Shown here one piece after another: positions 1 to 6,970 of a DNA stretch of 28,029 nt. The translations under genes and the position numbers were made by a program. Source of the stretch: a virus. Position 1 is the stretch's first letter, and every line of letters starts with the position of its first letter. The stretch lies in IMG/VR virus record IMGVR_UViG_3300006929_000084, positions 1 through 28,029 of that record. One strand, written 5' to 3'. The notes below the pieces were generated by a model. It was not told where the DNA came from and did no database searches. It worked only from the letters and a program-made list of their open reading frames with translations.

Positions 1-584
1 TCCGCTCAACAACAAACTTCTCCGTCTTTTCAATAGGCCAAAGAGGTATGTCTTGAATCCAAATGTCGTGCTGTGGGTATTCGGGTTTGCGAGCAGCGTC
101 GTGCTTGCTCCAATCCTTGATGAAATTAATGATCTGCAACCCGCTAACTTCGATGCCGTTCCTGTGCGCTATGTATGCGTAGATGTTGAGTTGCTTCTCG
201 TCGCTGTCGTTATTCATAACGCCATACGCTTTGCGCGTCTTGTAGTCCTGTAACACCCGCGTGCCATCCGGTTGCACATGCTGTACGTCTATGGCACCTG
301 ATAGCTTTACGCCGCTCACAGAGCAGTACAGGCGCTCCTCCGTGATGAAGTCGGGGTGCTTGGAGTCTTCAAGAATGTTGTGGACTGCTGTTCCAAACAG
401 CGTCCAAAGATTACTGCTCACATCTCTGAACATGATGTTGTTCGGGTCATCGAACAAAGCTGCCATTCTGGGTGGGCGCAGCAACCCCGTCGCACTAAAC
501 GACGCATCACCCTTGGTGTAGCTGTCGCGTGTCAGCGCTGCGGCTAGTGGGGCAGGAAGCCCTAACTTATTGGTGTAGTTCATG
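1..584 (-). CDS. PD-(D/E)XK (RecB/Cas4-like) nuclease, 3' end beyond the window
   Basis: The reading frame starts at the ATG complementary to 582-584 and stays open to the left edge (194 residues visible, no stop), so the C-terminus is missing. Core motifs of RecB-like nucleases appear in order: GTAVHNILE with H68 and E72, SGAID with D99, VLQDYKT with D113 and K115 as the D-x-K catalytic pair, and QLNIY with Q131. The expected role is metal-dependent DNA cleavage in phage recombination, replication or host DNA degradation. It is preceded by CGCAACAATGGTAACAC, a variant of the extended ribosome-binding element used elsewhere here. It diverges from the RusA gene with about 40 bp between starts. 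The family call is secure; the exact role is inferred. Confidence 0.8.
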
Positions 585-626
585 TGTTACCATTGTTGCG
601 ATAGGTATGGGGTACGATTGGAACAC

Positions 627-1064
627 ATGGAAAAACGGTCTGTCAACAAAATAATTTTTGGAGTAGCGCAAAGCAAGTCTAACAGTCGGCGTCTTGTCAC
701 CTTCGGGGGTAAGCCTCGCTTCATAAAATCCAAGGCCGCTATTCAGTTTGAGAAAGATGTGAAAGCGCAGATCGGGAAGATGGACAACATGCTTGAAGGC
801 GACCTGTCATTCCACGCAGACATATACTACCCAACACGCAGACAGGATCTTGATCCCAGCATTTTGCTCGATGCGATGCAGGGCTTGCTGTACGAAAACG
901 ACAGGCAGTTTAAACAAATCAGCAGCCGTAGATTTCTGGACAAAGAAAATCCCAGAGCGGAGATAACTATTACGGAGATTGATCACAACGAAAATGGCCC
1001 ATCGCCACAGACGGGGCGTGACGATGAGCCTTCCTTCGCAACAAAGGATGTCAACAAGTTGTGA
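627..1064 (+). CDS. RusA-like Holliday junction resolvase
   Basis: A 145-residue protein with the RusA endodeoxyribonuclease pattern: GGKPRFIKSKA near residues 27-37, a central D74-L-D76 followed by LLDAMQGLLYENDRQ with D82 and D92, and a final RRFLDKENPRAEITI strand. RusA dimers cut four-way DNA junctions and in phages resolve recombination or replication intermediates before packaging. The ATG at 627 was preferred over an in-frame ATG at 582 because 582 would run across the divergent nuclease start, and homology begins near 627; neither has a strong ribosome binding site. GTTTAAAC at 908 encodes the Q-F-K-Q residues. The C-terminal 25 residues extend past the usual fold and look disordered. 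Confidence 0.85.
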   Translation: MEKRSVNKIIFGVAQSKSNSRRLVTFGGKPRFIKSKAAIQFEKDVKAQIGKMDNMLEGDLSFHADIYYPTRRQDLDPSILLDAMQGLLYENDRQFKQISSRRFLDKENPRAEITITEIDHNENGPSPQTGRDDEPSFATKDVNKL

Positions 1065-1283
1065 TGAGAAGTTGACAAGGGGATTGTGACTGTGCTTTTT
1101 TAAGAAAGCAAGGAATGCGCAAGGGGGTAAGACCGCAAGGGCGCTATACAAATTCGCGGTAATGTCCATGCTCGGCTCCGTCCGATCTGACTTTCTCTCT
1201 CCAATCTCCTTTGATGAGGGGGGTTTGGGGGGAGCGTCCTTCTCTCTCCATCCGATCTAACTATCGCAACAGAGGTAACTCTT
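1065..1283 (+). other. intergenic region with permuted direct repeats
   Basis: A 219-bp gap between the resolvase and the next nuclease gene. TCCGATCTGACT (1181-1192) recurs as TCCGATCTAACT (1251-1262). A pyrimidine-rich block (1191-1206) recurs with small changes at 1238-1253, so the two elements repeat in swapped order. TTGACA at 1072-1077 resembles a -35 box but has no convincing -10. Two very short coupled reading frames, 1115-1162 (15 codons) and 1162-1260 (32 codons), are possible but lack supporting homology. The next gene's ribosome binding site, CGCAACAGAGG, lies at the right end. Confidence 0.4.
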
Positions 1284-1742
1284 ATGAGGCCAGTGTACGA
1301 AACAAGCAAAGACCGCGAGCGCGAAGGCACGTTGGCGGGTAAAATTGCTGTGATGTGGGACATTCAAGCAAAGCCAAACCCGAAAATGTACGCCATCGAC
1401 TACTCGTTTATTAACGATGCAGGAGAGGTTGAGGGGTTCGGTGAAATCAAAACAAGAACGCATCCTTTCGGTACGTTCCCAACGTATATGATCAGCAGCC
1501 ACAAGGTGGCGAGCGCAAAATCTCTTGCAAGTGCAACCGGATTAGATGTATTTTTAATTGTGGAGTGGTCATGCGGAACCGTGGGCTACTTGAGTATGGT
1601 GAATGCCAAACCGGATTCAATCCAATGGGGAGGCAGGAAAGACAGGGGAGATGAGCAGGACATGGAGCCTGTGAATCATTATGAAATGAGGCAGTTCCAA
1701 ATCGCAACAAAGGAGCAAATTAGAAATGGCGAGTTCGACTGA
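1284..1742 (+). CDS. PD-(D/E)XK nuclease-like protein
   Basis: A 152-residue protein. Residues 37-95 show the usual order for small PD-(D/E)XK or VRR-type phage nucleases: a strand ending in D39, then E54-I-K56 on the next strand, a conserved lysine at K74 and a hydrophobic strand DVFLIVEW. It may act on branched or free DNA ends in recombination, but this rests on motif order only. The start is supported by CGCAACAGAGGTAAC upstream. Its 3' end overlaps the next gene by 17 bp and contains that gene's ribosome binding site. It sits between RusA and the primase-helicase, which fits a DNA-metabolism job. It could instead be a non-catalytic DNA-binding relative. Confidence 0.55.
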   Translation: MRPVYETSKDREREGTLAGKIAVMWDIQAKPNPKMYAIDYSFINDAGEVEGFGEIKTRTHPFGTFPTYMISSHKVASAKSLASATGLDVFLIVEWSCGTVGYLSMVNAKPDSIQWGGRKDRGDEQDMEPVNHYEMRQFQIATKEQIRNGEFD

Positions 1743-2019
1743 ATATAAATTCAACGGCAACACAATCAAGCTGAAAGCAGCCGACTATGATCGGTGGGTA
1801 AGCAGCTACAAAAACATTCCAAACTTAGATGCAGTTCTGCAATCGCGTGACGATTGGCTCACATACGATGCAGAGATCAAGACCCAGCAACGCTGGTTCC
1901 TAAGCACATCAGCCTACCTTGCCAAGCAAGATGCCAAGGCTGCACTGGAGAACAGGACTGACCCTGTCGGGAGAAAGATAACTCCCGATGGTCGCGTTAG
2001 ATTCAAGACGGCTCCCTAG
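1726..2019 (+). CDS. small protein resembling a replication-protein C-terminal domain
   Basis: A 97-residue protein of unknown function. The pattern YKFNGNTIKLKAADYDRW, then a D-x-W-L segment and a W-containing helix ending in YLAKQ, resembles the small domain often found at the C-terminus of phage replication (DnaT- or O-like) proteins. Here it stands alone, directly before the primase-helicase with 2 bp between genes. It may help load or contact the helicase; this is inference. The start is marked by a textbook copy of CGCAACAAAGGAG at 1703-1715, ten bases before the ATG and inside the previous gene. Confidence 0.6.
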   Translation: MASSTEYKFNGNTIKLKAADYDRWVSSYKNIPNLDAVLQSRDDWLTYDAEIKTQQRWFLSTSAYLAKQDAKAALENRTDPVGRKITPDGRVRFKTAP

Positions 2020-2021
2020 CC

Positions 2022-3752
2022 GTGGACTTCTGGGATTCTCTGGCAAGCGAAGGCTTCGCCATCAATGCGCTGTCTGAGGGGCAATCAAAAATACTTTGCC
2101 CCAAGTGCAGTAGCACCCGCACAAAAAACAAACATGAGCATTGTCTGTCAATTTCTATTGACGGTGAGGGGGCGCAATGGCGTTGCCATCACTGCGATTG
2201 GACAGGAAATGTTTGGAGAAACAGCATGAATAGTAGCCCGTTTAAACGGAGCAAGCGGCCTGAAGTGGTCAAGCCAAAGGAGCCGCCGGTCATACCTGAT
2301 TTGGAAAAGCCTAGCGAGGGCGTGATCAAATGGTTCAGTGACCGAGGTATCTCTCGCAAGGTTGTCGAGATGGCTGGAGTAGAGACAGGTAGCGCGTACA
2401 TGAACGGAGAGAGCAAGCGAGCTATTGCGTTTGTGCATAGGGATTGCGGTGGCAAGATCATCAACGTCAAGTTCCGAAGCAATCAAAAGGAGTTCAGCCA
2501 GATCAAGAATGGAGCGAGGCTCCCCTATCTGTGGAACCTGATTGAGCCAAGCAACGACCAATTGATTATCACCGAAGGTGAGGTAGATGCATTAACATGC
2601 ATGGAGGTGGGATACAGCAACGTCATCAGCGTACCTGACGGTGCGAGTGACAAGAAGCTGTTGTGGGTGGAGGATCTGGAAGAGGAGTTAAAGCAGTTCA
2701 AGAGGATTGTTTTGCTCACGGATGGGGATTCCGTTGGTATCGCAATGCGCAATGAGCTTGCGCGTAGGTTGGGTAGGCATAGATGTTGGCGGGTTGATTG
2801 GCCAGAGGGCTGCAAAGACCCAAACGATATGCTCGTCGGCTACGGCGCGGACAAGTTCAAGGAGTTTGTGGATGGCGCAGAACCATGGCCGTTAAAAGCG
2901 TTGCATGAGACACGCTCATATGTGAACGATGCTTTTGCATTGCTGAATGGCGATGTGAAAACTGGTGTTAGCACAGGTATTGCCGCACTGGATCTGAACT
3001 ATCGGGTGAGGGCTGGCGAGCTAAACATTATCAGCGGAGCGCCGGGAGTTGGTAAGTCAGAATTCCTAGATCAAATCTGTTTAAACCTTGCGGCAATGGA
3101 GGATTGGAGGTTTGCAGTTTGCTCGTTTGAGAACCCAGTTGACGAACACATCAACAAGTTGGCAGCTAAATTTGTCGGAAAGCCAGCATGGGATGTGCGT
3201 AGCGGAGAGAAGATGAACCACAACGAGTGGTCAGAGGCGGTTAGTTTTATTGGCAAGCACTACTACTGGATCAGATCCGAAGACGAAGCGCCTACTGTGG
3301 AGTGGTGTTTGGAGAATGCAACCGCGTGTGTGCAGCGATACCCAAACGTGCGCGGCCTGATCCTTGATCCGTACAACGAGTTTGAACACCGTCGCCCTAG
3401 CGGGTGGACGGAAACGGAGTATGTGTCGCAGATGCTAGCCTCGCTCAAGCGTTGGGCAGCAGCAAACGAGTGCGCGATATTTCTGGTTGCCCATCCAGCG
3501 AAGCTGAGAAGGAATCAGGATGGGACGTTCCCTGTTCCAGAGCCATATGACATAGCTGGATCAGCAAACTTTTACAACAAGGCAGATAACATTCTAATTG
3601 TGGAGAGGGATTTCACGGAGGGATCGGATGACATCCGAGTGCATGTGAAGAAGATAAGATTCAAGCAGAGCGGTAGGGTGGGGACAGTCGATCTCAAATA
3701 CAACTACGTTGACGGTAGTTATCGGACACCAACAGGGGGGTTATCGGGATGA
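2022..3752 (+). CDS. T7 gp4-like primase-helicase
   Basis: A 576-residue replicative enzyme that would prime lagging-strand synthesis and unwind the fork. Domains in order: a zinc-binding module with C26-x2-C29 and C55-x2-C58; a TOPRIM primase core with E185 in LIITEGEVDAL and D234-G-D236; then a RecA-like hexameric helicase with Walker A GAPGVGKS (339-346), Walker B ending at D449 in GLILDP, and an H3-type LVAHPAK strand. Length and order match T7 gp4 and Twinkle. The start is a GTG at 2022, two bases after the upstream stop. The stop overlaps the next ATG as ATGA. GTTTAAAC occurs twice inside, at 2240 and 3079, in different frames. No DNA polymerase is visible in this window. Confidence 0.93.
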   Translation: MDFWDSLASEGFAINALSEGQSKILCPKCSSTRTKNKHEHCLSISIDGEGAQWRCHHCDWTGNVWRNSMNSSPFKRSKRPEVVKPKEPPVIPDLEKPSEGVIKWFSDRGISRKVVEMAGVETGSAYMNGESKRAIAFVHRDCGGKIINVKFRSNQKEFSQIKNGARLPYLWNLIEPSNDQLIITEGEVDALTCMEVGYSNVISVPDGASDKKLLWVEDLEEELKQFKRIVLLTDGDSVGIAMRNELARRLGRHRCWRVDWPEGCKDPNDMLVGYGADKFKEFVDGAEPWPLKALHETRSYVNDAFALLNGDVKTGVSTGIAALDLNYRVRAGELNIISGAPGVGKSEFLDQICLNLAAMEDWRFAVCSFENPVDEHINKLAAKFVGKPAWDVRSGEKMNHNEWSEAVSFIGKHYYWIRSEDEAPTVEWCLENATACVQRYPNVRGLILDPYNEFEHRRPSGWTETEYVSQMLASLKRWAAANECAIFLVAHPAKLRRNQDGTFPVPEPYDIAGSANFYNKADNILIVERDFTEGSDDIRVHVKKIRFKQSGRVGTVDLKYNYVDGSYRTPTGGLSG

Positions 3753-3982
3753 GCGCAAAGTTTTTGAAAGCGATACGCGCACAGGATGATGCGCACAGGT
3801 TGTTTGAGAAACCAAAGGTTTACGAAAAGCGCAAGCCTTTGACGGAAGAAGAAGTCGAGAGAGTGGCAAGGCTTTACAGCGAAGGCGTGACTCAGGCAGA
3901 GATTGCGCGAGCGATTAAGATTGCGCCGTCAAGTGTCTACAATGTGGTGCGTAGACACCTGCGGCGATTAGGTAGCGTTTAA
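3749..3982 (+). CDS. small helix-turn-helix DNA-binding protein
   Basis: A 77-residue protein, basic overall. Residues 46-68 form a clear helix-turn-helix of the Hin/resolvase or sigma-like type: GVTQAEIARAIKIAPSSVYN. There is no catalytic domain, so it is probably a regulator or DNA-organising protein. It overlaps the primase-helicase stop as ATGA and is likely translationally coupled to it. The last codons read GTT-TAA and lie inside a GTTTAAAC palindrome (3977-3984), which also supplies the stop of the converging minus-strand gene. It is one of two local candidates for the protein that reads GTTTAAAC; this is speculative. Confidence 0.7.
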   Translation: MSAKFLKAIRAQDDAHRLFEKPKVYEKRKPLTEEEVERVARLYSEGVTQAEIARAIKIAPSSVYNVVRRHLRRLGSV

Positions 3983-4395
3983 ACGTCAAGCATTCTTTCG
4001 ATTTCCTCGATGGCCTTGTTGCGCTCATCTTGGGATTGAAGGATGCCGACCTTGTCATCGACATAATCCTTGTCACCTAGATCCTTGATTGCTTTATCCA
4101 CTGCGCCTTCAAGTTTCCACTTGACCGAGTAAACATACTGACGGCTAACGCCTTCGTCTTCTGCGATGCTTGCCATACTACGCTCGCCCTCCCGTATGGC
4201 CAACCTTATGCGGTCAGCCCGTTCGGAGTTGCGCGTTGGCTTCTTCAAAGACAGGTACTCCTCCTCTGTCATTGCGCTCAAAAGGTATGGCCGCATGGTG
4301 CTTAGGGGTACGCTGATCTCCTCTGCGATCTGCTTGAGCGTACTCCCGTTGCGCCTTAGATGTACGGCAGCGGCGATCCATGGTACGCCAGACAT
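3979..4395 (-). CDS. double helix-turn-helix DNA-binding protein
   Basis: A 138-residue protein with two helix-turn-helix segments, residues 18-39 (STLKQIAEEISVPLSTM) and 73-94 (SMASIAEDEGVSRQYVY), and a charged, probably helical C-terminal tail. Two recognition helices in one chain fit binding to a long or palindromic site, so it is likely a transcription factor or DNA architectural protein. The chosen ATG at 4395 overlaps the upstream stop as TGATG; a longer upstream reading would run into the previous gene. It is the last gene of the minus-strand operon, and its stop lies in the GTTTAAAC palindrome shared with the converging gene. Target and function are unknown. Confidence 0.7.
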   Translation of the reverse strand: MSGVPWIAAAVHLRRNGSTLKQIAEEISVPLSTMRPYLLSAMTEEEYLSLKKPTRNSERADRIRLAIREGERSMASIAEDEGVSRQYVYSVKWKLEGAVDKAIKDLGDKDYVDDKVGILQSQDERNKAIEEIERMLDV

Positions 4396-4787
4396 CAGTA
4401 GTCCTCCGGCATTAGAACAGTCAGAGTCTCGTGCCCTGCATCCAAGATCAGCCACACCAGATCTTTGGCGTCGTTGTATGGGTACTGACCCATCACCATG
4501 CCGCCACGCTTGACGCTGGCTAGGTTTGTTTCCTTGTCTTCATCGCAGATGACACCCCAATCCAATCCGTTGAATCGGCGGAGTGTTGACTCAACCCATT
4601 CGTTTAAACGATCTGGAGTCATCGCATTAAGCAGTTGTTCCTCGGCGTTGAGAGTCATGGCAAAGTTCTTAACTCCGACCAAGACGTTTTGCGACGGCTC
4701 TTGTAGTTGAATGCGCACAGTGCGATCCATGCCTACATCCTCGCCCACATCAACCTTCTCGCCGCTCATGTTGTAAACATTACTCAC
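4395..4787 (-). CDS. hypothetical early protein
   Basis: About 130 residues, not recognised. The GTG at 4787 was chosen because AAGGAG lies seven bases upstream; an in-frame ATG at 4811 would place that ribosome binding site inside the coding sequence. The protein is acidic and mixed alpha/beta by eye, with a conserved-looking segment MTPDRLNEWVESTLRRFNGLDWGV in mid-protein and hydrophobic LVWLILDAG near the end. It overlaps both neighbours by a few bases, so it is part of the translationally coupled operon. GTTTAAAC at 4602 encodes R-L-N-E. No function can be assigned. Confidence 0.6.
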   Translation of the reverse strand: MSNVYNMSGEKVDVGEDVGMDRTVRIQLQEPSQNVLVGVKNFAMTLNAEEQLLNAMTPDRLNEWVESTLRRFNGLDWGVICDEDKETNLASVKRGGMVMGQYPYNDAKDLVWLILDAGHETLTVLMPEDY

Positions 4788-4959
4788 TGGCACTCTCCTT
4801 TTTCTTCTCATCTATGGCTGCAAGCAGCCCATCTACCATGTCACAGATAGCTACCATGCCATCATCCTTGCGAGCCTTGGTCACTTCTTTCTTGATCATG
4901 CCCACGATTTTCTTATCGCCCATATCGCTGGCGATTTTTCTGAGTTCTGAAATCTTCAT
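4780..4959 (-). CDS. small hypothetical protein, 59 residues
   Basis: A 59-residue reading frame starting at the ATG complementary to 4957-4959: MKISELRKIASDMGDKKIVG, then an amphipathic helical region and a lysine-rich end. Its stop overlaps the next gene's GTG start region by 8 bp, and the next gene's ribosome binding site lies inside its lysine codons, so the two are coupled. Its own start is preceded by AGGTAACAC, the same sequence found before the nuclease start at 584 and nearly the same before the gene at 6717. Function unknown. Confidence 0.6.
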   Translation of the reverse strand: MKISELRKIASDMGDKKIVGMIKKEVTKARKDDGMVAICDMVDGLLAAIDEKKKESASE

Positions 4960-4966
4960 GTGTTAC

Positions 4967-5110
4967 CTACTTACGAATATGTTTGGACGCACAAACGGGA
5001 TCGCTTGTGCATTGCTCTACGAAGTCCTGTTCGCTGATCCAGAGGTACGCCATGGCCGCTAGGATCATGGTCGCACCCCTCGCCACAACGTGCCAGTTAA
5101 TGCTTCGCAC
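4967..5110 (-). CDS. small probable membrane protein, 47 residues
   Basis: A 47-residue frame starting at a GTG (5110) with a strong AAGGAGG nine bases upstream, inside the preceding gene. A hydrophobic stretch around VVARGATMILAAMAYLWI could span the membrane once, followed by a short tail with two cysteines, TSDPVCASK. An internal ATG (codon 15) lacks a ribosome binding site. It overlaps the upstream gene by 14 bp. Size and topology fit many uncharacterised phage early membrane peptides that act on the host, but nothing more can be said. Confidence 0.5.
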   Translation of the reverse strand: MRSINWHVVARGATMILAAMAYLWISEQDFVEQCTSDPVCASKHIRK

Positions 5111-5426
5111 TGGTCAATGCCTCCTTGGCTGCGAGGATACGTTCGTGTTCGATCAAACCCTCCAGCGCTCTGGCGTGTGCCCTGCGGATAACGTGTAGGC
5201 ATTGCAGCAGCAGATTGTTTTGCACTGAACTATATGAATCCGAAAGATCTATCTCCATCAACTGATCGTGAACGATCATCACCATGCGAGCAAACATCAC
5301 ATCGAGTTCGCTATGAGATCCAGCATGTTTAAACACATCCATGCTTTGCTGCTCTGTCTTGCGGATAAACCCTCTGCAAATCTCCATCGTCTCATCGACA
5401 ATCTTCTTCTGTCTCTGCATATTCAT
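5097..5426 (-). CDS. hypothetical helical early protein
   Basis: A 109-residue, probably all-helical protein: MNMQRQKKIVDETMEICRGF at the start and LIEHERILAAKEALTSAKH at the end, rich in charged and methionine residues. The ATG at 5426 was chosen because AAGGAG lies six bases before it, within GCAACAAGGAG, a shortened copy of the operon's recurring ribosome-binding element. Longer upstream readings would overlap the previous gene. GTTTAAAC at 5327 encodes V-F-K-H. Function unknown. Confidence 0.6.
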   Translation of the reverse strand: MNMQRQKKIVDETMEICRGFIRKTEQQSMDVFKHAGSHSELDVMFARMVMIVHDQLMEIDLSDSYSSVQNNLLLQCLHVIRRAHARALEGLIEHERILAAKEALTSAKH

Positions 5427-5442
5427 GCACATCTCCTTGTTG

Positions 5443-5679
5443 CTAGTTATCAAACCCATCTTTCGATAACGAATGTCGTTCCTCTTGGCCCGACTTCGTT
5501 TCATACGCCTTGAATGCGATGGATGGTACACGCCCCGTTCGCATCTCACTCTCGGCCTCCTCTGCGAATTTACGCAGCCCTATGTCATGCTTATCGAACA
5601 CCTCGTATGCTGACCCGTACTGGCTGTAGCGGATCAGCACCTCGCGTATCTGACGCAAGCCGTTCTCGTTCACTGCCAT
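5443..5679 (-). CDS. hypothetical early protein
   Basis: A 78-residue protein, not recognised; charged and mostly helical (GLRQIREVLIRYSQYGSAYE, then FAEEAESEMRTGRVPSIAF). It starts at the ATG at 5679, which lies 10 bp inside the end of the upstream gene, and there is no strong ribosome binding site, so translation probably depends on coupling to the upstream gene. Function unknown. Confidence 0.55.
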   Translation of the reverse strand: MAVNENGLRQIREVLIRYSQYGSAYEVFDKHDIGLRKFAEEAESEMRTGRVPSIAFKAYETKSGQEERHSLSKDGFDN

Positions 5680-5864
5680 GGTATTATGTCCGGCAATTCC
5701 CCAACAACGTGCTGCTCTACCCTCTTGAGGTTGTCACCAAACAATCCATGTTCTTTACACAACACGAGTAGGTGTTCTAAAGATCGCGCATCGAACTGAT
5801 ACGCGACCTCCATTGTCTTGCCTGACTGTGTCATGTGGTCTGCGATTACGTCGAATGTTTGCAT
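5670..5864 (-). CDS. hypothetical early protein
   Basis: A 64-residue protein, not recognised. The sequence includes MEVAYQFDARSLEHLLVLCK, a likely strand-helix unit, and ends in DIIPWQ. The ATG at 5864 has GAGGTG seven to eight bases upstream. It is separated by 2 bp from the upstream gene and overlaps the downstream gene by 10 bp, in line with the rest of the operon. Confidence 0.55.
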   Translation of the reverse strand: MQTFDVIADHMTQSGKTMEVAYQFDARSLEHLLVLCKEHGLFGDNLKRVEQHVVGELPDIIPWQ

Positions 5865-5866
5865 GG

Positions 5867-6070
5867 CTACACCTCGTTTTCAGTTTCGACAACTTCTACC
5901 ACCTCATCGAAGTACTGTTTAAACACATCGACAAGGTACTCGTAGTCGCCCTGTTGCATTTCGTAAACGATCTCTTTGCCATCCAATCCCATTTGCTTTG
6001 CAAAGTTTTTGGCGTGACCCATCAACGCGAATGCGTTACCGTCTTGTCCACTTAGGTCTATCGTGACCAT
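5867..6070 (-). CDS. conserved small phage protein (DLSGQDGNAFALMG type)
   Basis: A 67-residue protein. The N-terminal TIDLSGQDGNAFALMGHAKN and the later EMQQGDYEYLVDVFKQYFDE match a small protein pattern common in phage early regions; no function is known for it. The ATG at 6070 has AAGGAG seven bases upstream; the longer reading from 6088 would swallow that site. It lies largely in a region where the upstream gene also codes in another frame (35-bp overlap). GTTTAAAC at 5917 encodes V-F-K-Q. The C-terminus is strongly acidic. Confidence 0.7.
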   Translation of the reverse strand: MVTIDLSGQDGNAFALMGHAKNFAKQMGLDGKEIVYEMQQGDYEYLVDVFKQYFDEVVEVVETENEV

Positions 6071-6248
6071 TGCCTGTCTCCTTCTCATATGAAACTTCGA
6101 TCACCACTTTGGTGAGTTTACTTTTCGTAACACCCTCATCTCTCAAGGCTGACTCAACAAGCTCGGACATCTTCGATAGGTCGATGACATCGTCTTCGTT
6201 CGCTGGCTCAACCTCAATCCACAACATCCTGTTGCGCTTGAAGATCAT
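6036..6248 (-). CDS. hypothetical early protein
   Basis: A 70-residue protein, not recognised. It has an alternating pattern MLWIEVEPANEDDVIDLSKM and KLTKVVIEVSYEKE, suggesting two beta strands around a helix. The start ATG overlaps the upstream stop as ATGA, without a strong ribosome binding site, so it is probably coupled. The C-terminal 11 codons overlap the next gene's start region in another frame, an unusually long overlap for this operon. Confidence 0.5.
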   Translation of the reverse strand: MIFKRNRMLWIEVEPANEDDVIDLSKMSELVESALRDEGVTKSKLTKVVIEVSYEKETGNGHDRPKWTRR

Positions 6249-6472
6249 GCGGCTGCTCTGCCTTGCTGTATCACAGCAGCCAGATTGTCGATGTATGCCT
6301 TGGCCTCGTCCTCGCTGTCGAAGTAAGGCGTACCGCTAGAGCAGTCGTTCACATAGTTCCTGCCACCAGCGTCGTACTGGTAGCGCAAGTCGGCGTGATA
6401 GCACTCAAGGTATTGGTACACATCCAAGGGAAGTCCTTGCTCAAGCCTGTCGATTATCCAGTTAGGGGTCAT
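6245..6472 (-). CDS. hypothetical early protein
   Basis: A 75-residue protein, not recognised: MTPNWIIDRLEQGLPLDVYQ at the start, an aromatic-rich YHADLRYQYDAGGRNYVND centre and a final helix. The ATG at 6472 was chosen because it overlaps the upstream stop (GCATGA) and has GGAGGAGGG just before it; a longer frame from 6559 would lie inside the previous gene. Function unknown. Confidence 0.6.
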   Translation of the reverse strand: MTPNWIIDRLEQGLPLDVYQYLECYHADLRYQYDAGGRNYVNDCSSGTPYFDSEDEAKAYIDNLAAVIQQGRAAA

Positions 6473-6717
6473 GCCGCACCCTCCTCTTCTAGGAGGAGTC
6501 TCATCTCTGCTCGCTCCCAGTTGTCCAGCCATTCCACTTGTGCCTTGACTCGTGGCCATCGTAGGTCATACCCAACTTGTTTATCAAAATCCGATAGGAT
6601 CTTGTCGCTGAGTTTGCTGATCTTGAAAACCCACAGGATCTTCTCGCGCTTGCTAATGTCATCACGCGCTAGGTTCTCTTGGATTTCGTCTATCCGTGGT
6701 TGGTAGTGTTCGATCAT
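6469..6717 (-). CDS. hypothetical helical early protein
   Basis: An 82-residue, charged helical protein rich in W, K and E (IDEIQENLARDDISKREKIL, then VEWLDNWERAEMRLLLEEE). The ATG at 6717 is preceded by GGGGTAACGC, a close relative of the GGTAACAC sequence seen before the genes at 584 and 4959. The acidic end of the protein is encoded by the purine-rich stretch that forms the next gene's ribosome binding site. Function unknown. Confidence 0.6.
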   Translation of the reverse strand: MIEHYQPRIDEIQENLARDDISKREKILWVFKISKLSDKILSDFDKQVGYDLRWPRVKAQVEWLDNWERAEMRLLLEEEGAA

Positions 6718-6727
6718 GCGTTACCCC

Positions 6728-6940
6728 TTAAACTTCTAACGCTGTTCCAGCGGGTTCGATGTTCCACTGGTCAGCGAGCTTGTAGTACAGTCGGGCGAAG
6801 TGTTTGCGCTTCGCAGTGTTGAAAGACGGAGTCTCAACATGAGGGTTGCGATCTTCGTCTGCTTTCGCTAGTGCCTCTAGCATATCCAAGACCTCTGATC
6901 GGGCTTGTTCTTGTGGCGTAGAGCCGTAGTGATTACGCAT
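6728..6940 (-). CDS. hypothetical early protein
   Basis: A 70-residue protein, not recognised; helical, with SEVLDMLEALAKADEDRN and FARLYYKLADQW segments. The start is well marked by AAGGAG nine bases upstream. That site is part of a full composite element, GTTTAAAC fused to GCAACAAAGGAG (6950-6969). It is one of four genes in this operon with that composite leader, so it may be individually regulated. Function unknown. Confidence 0.6.
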   Translation of the reverse strand: MRNHYGSTPQEQARSEVLDMLEALAKADEDRNPHVETPSFNTAKRKHFARLYYKLADQWNIEPAGTALEV

Positions 6941-6970
6941 TTTTGGGTTCTCCTTTGTTGCGTTTAAACG

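Noticed and set aside
1072-1105. TTGACA after the RusA gene as a plus-strand promoter
   Set aside because: At 16-18 bases downstream there is only CTTTTT-like sequence, not a credible -10 box.
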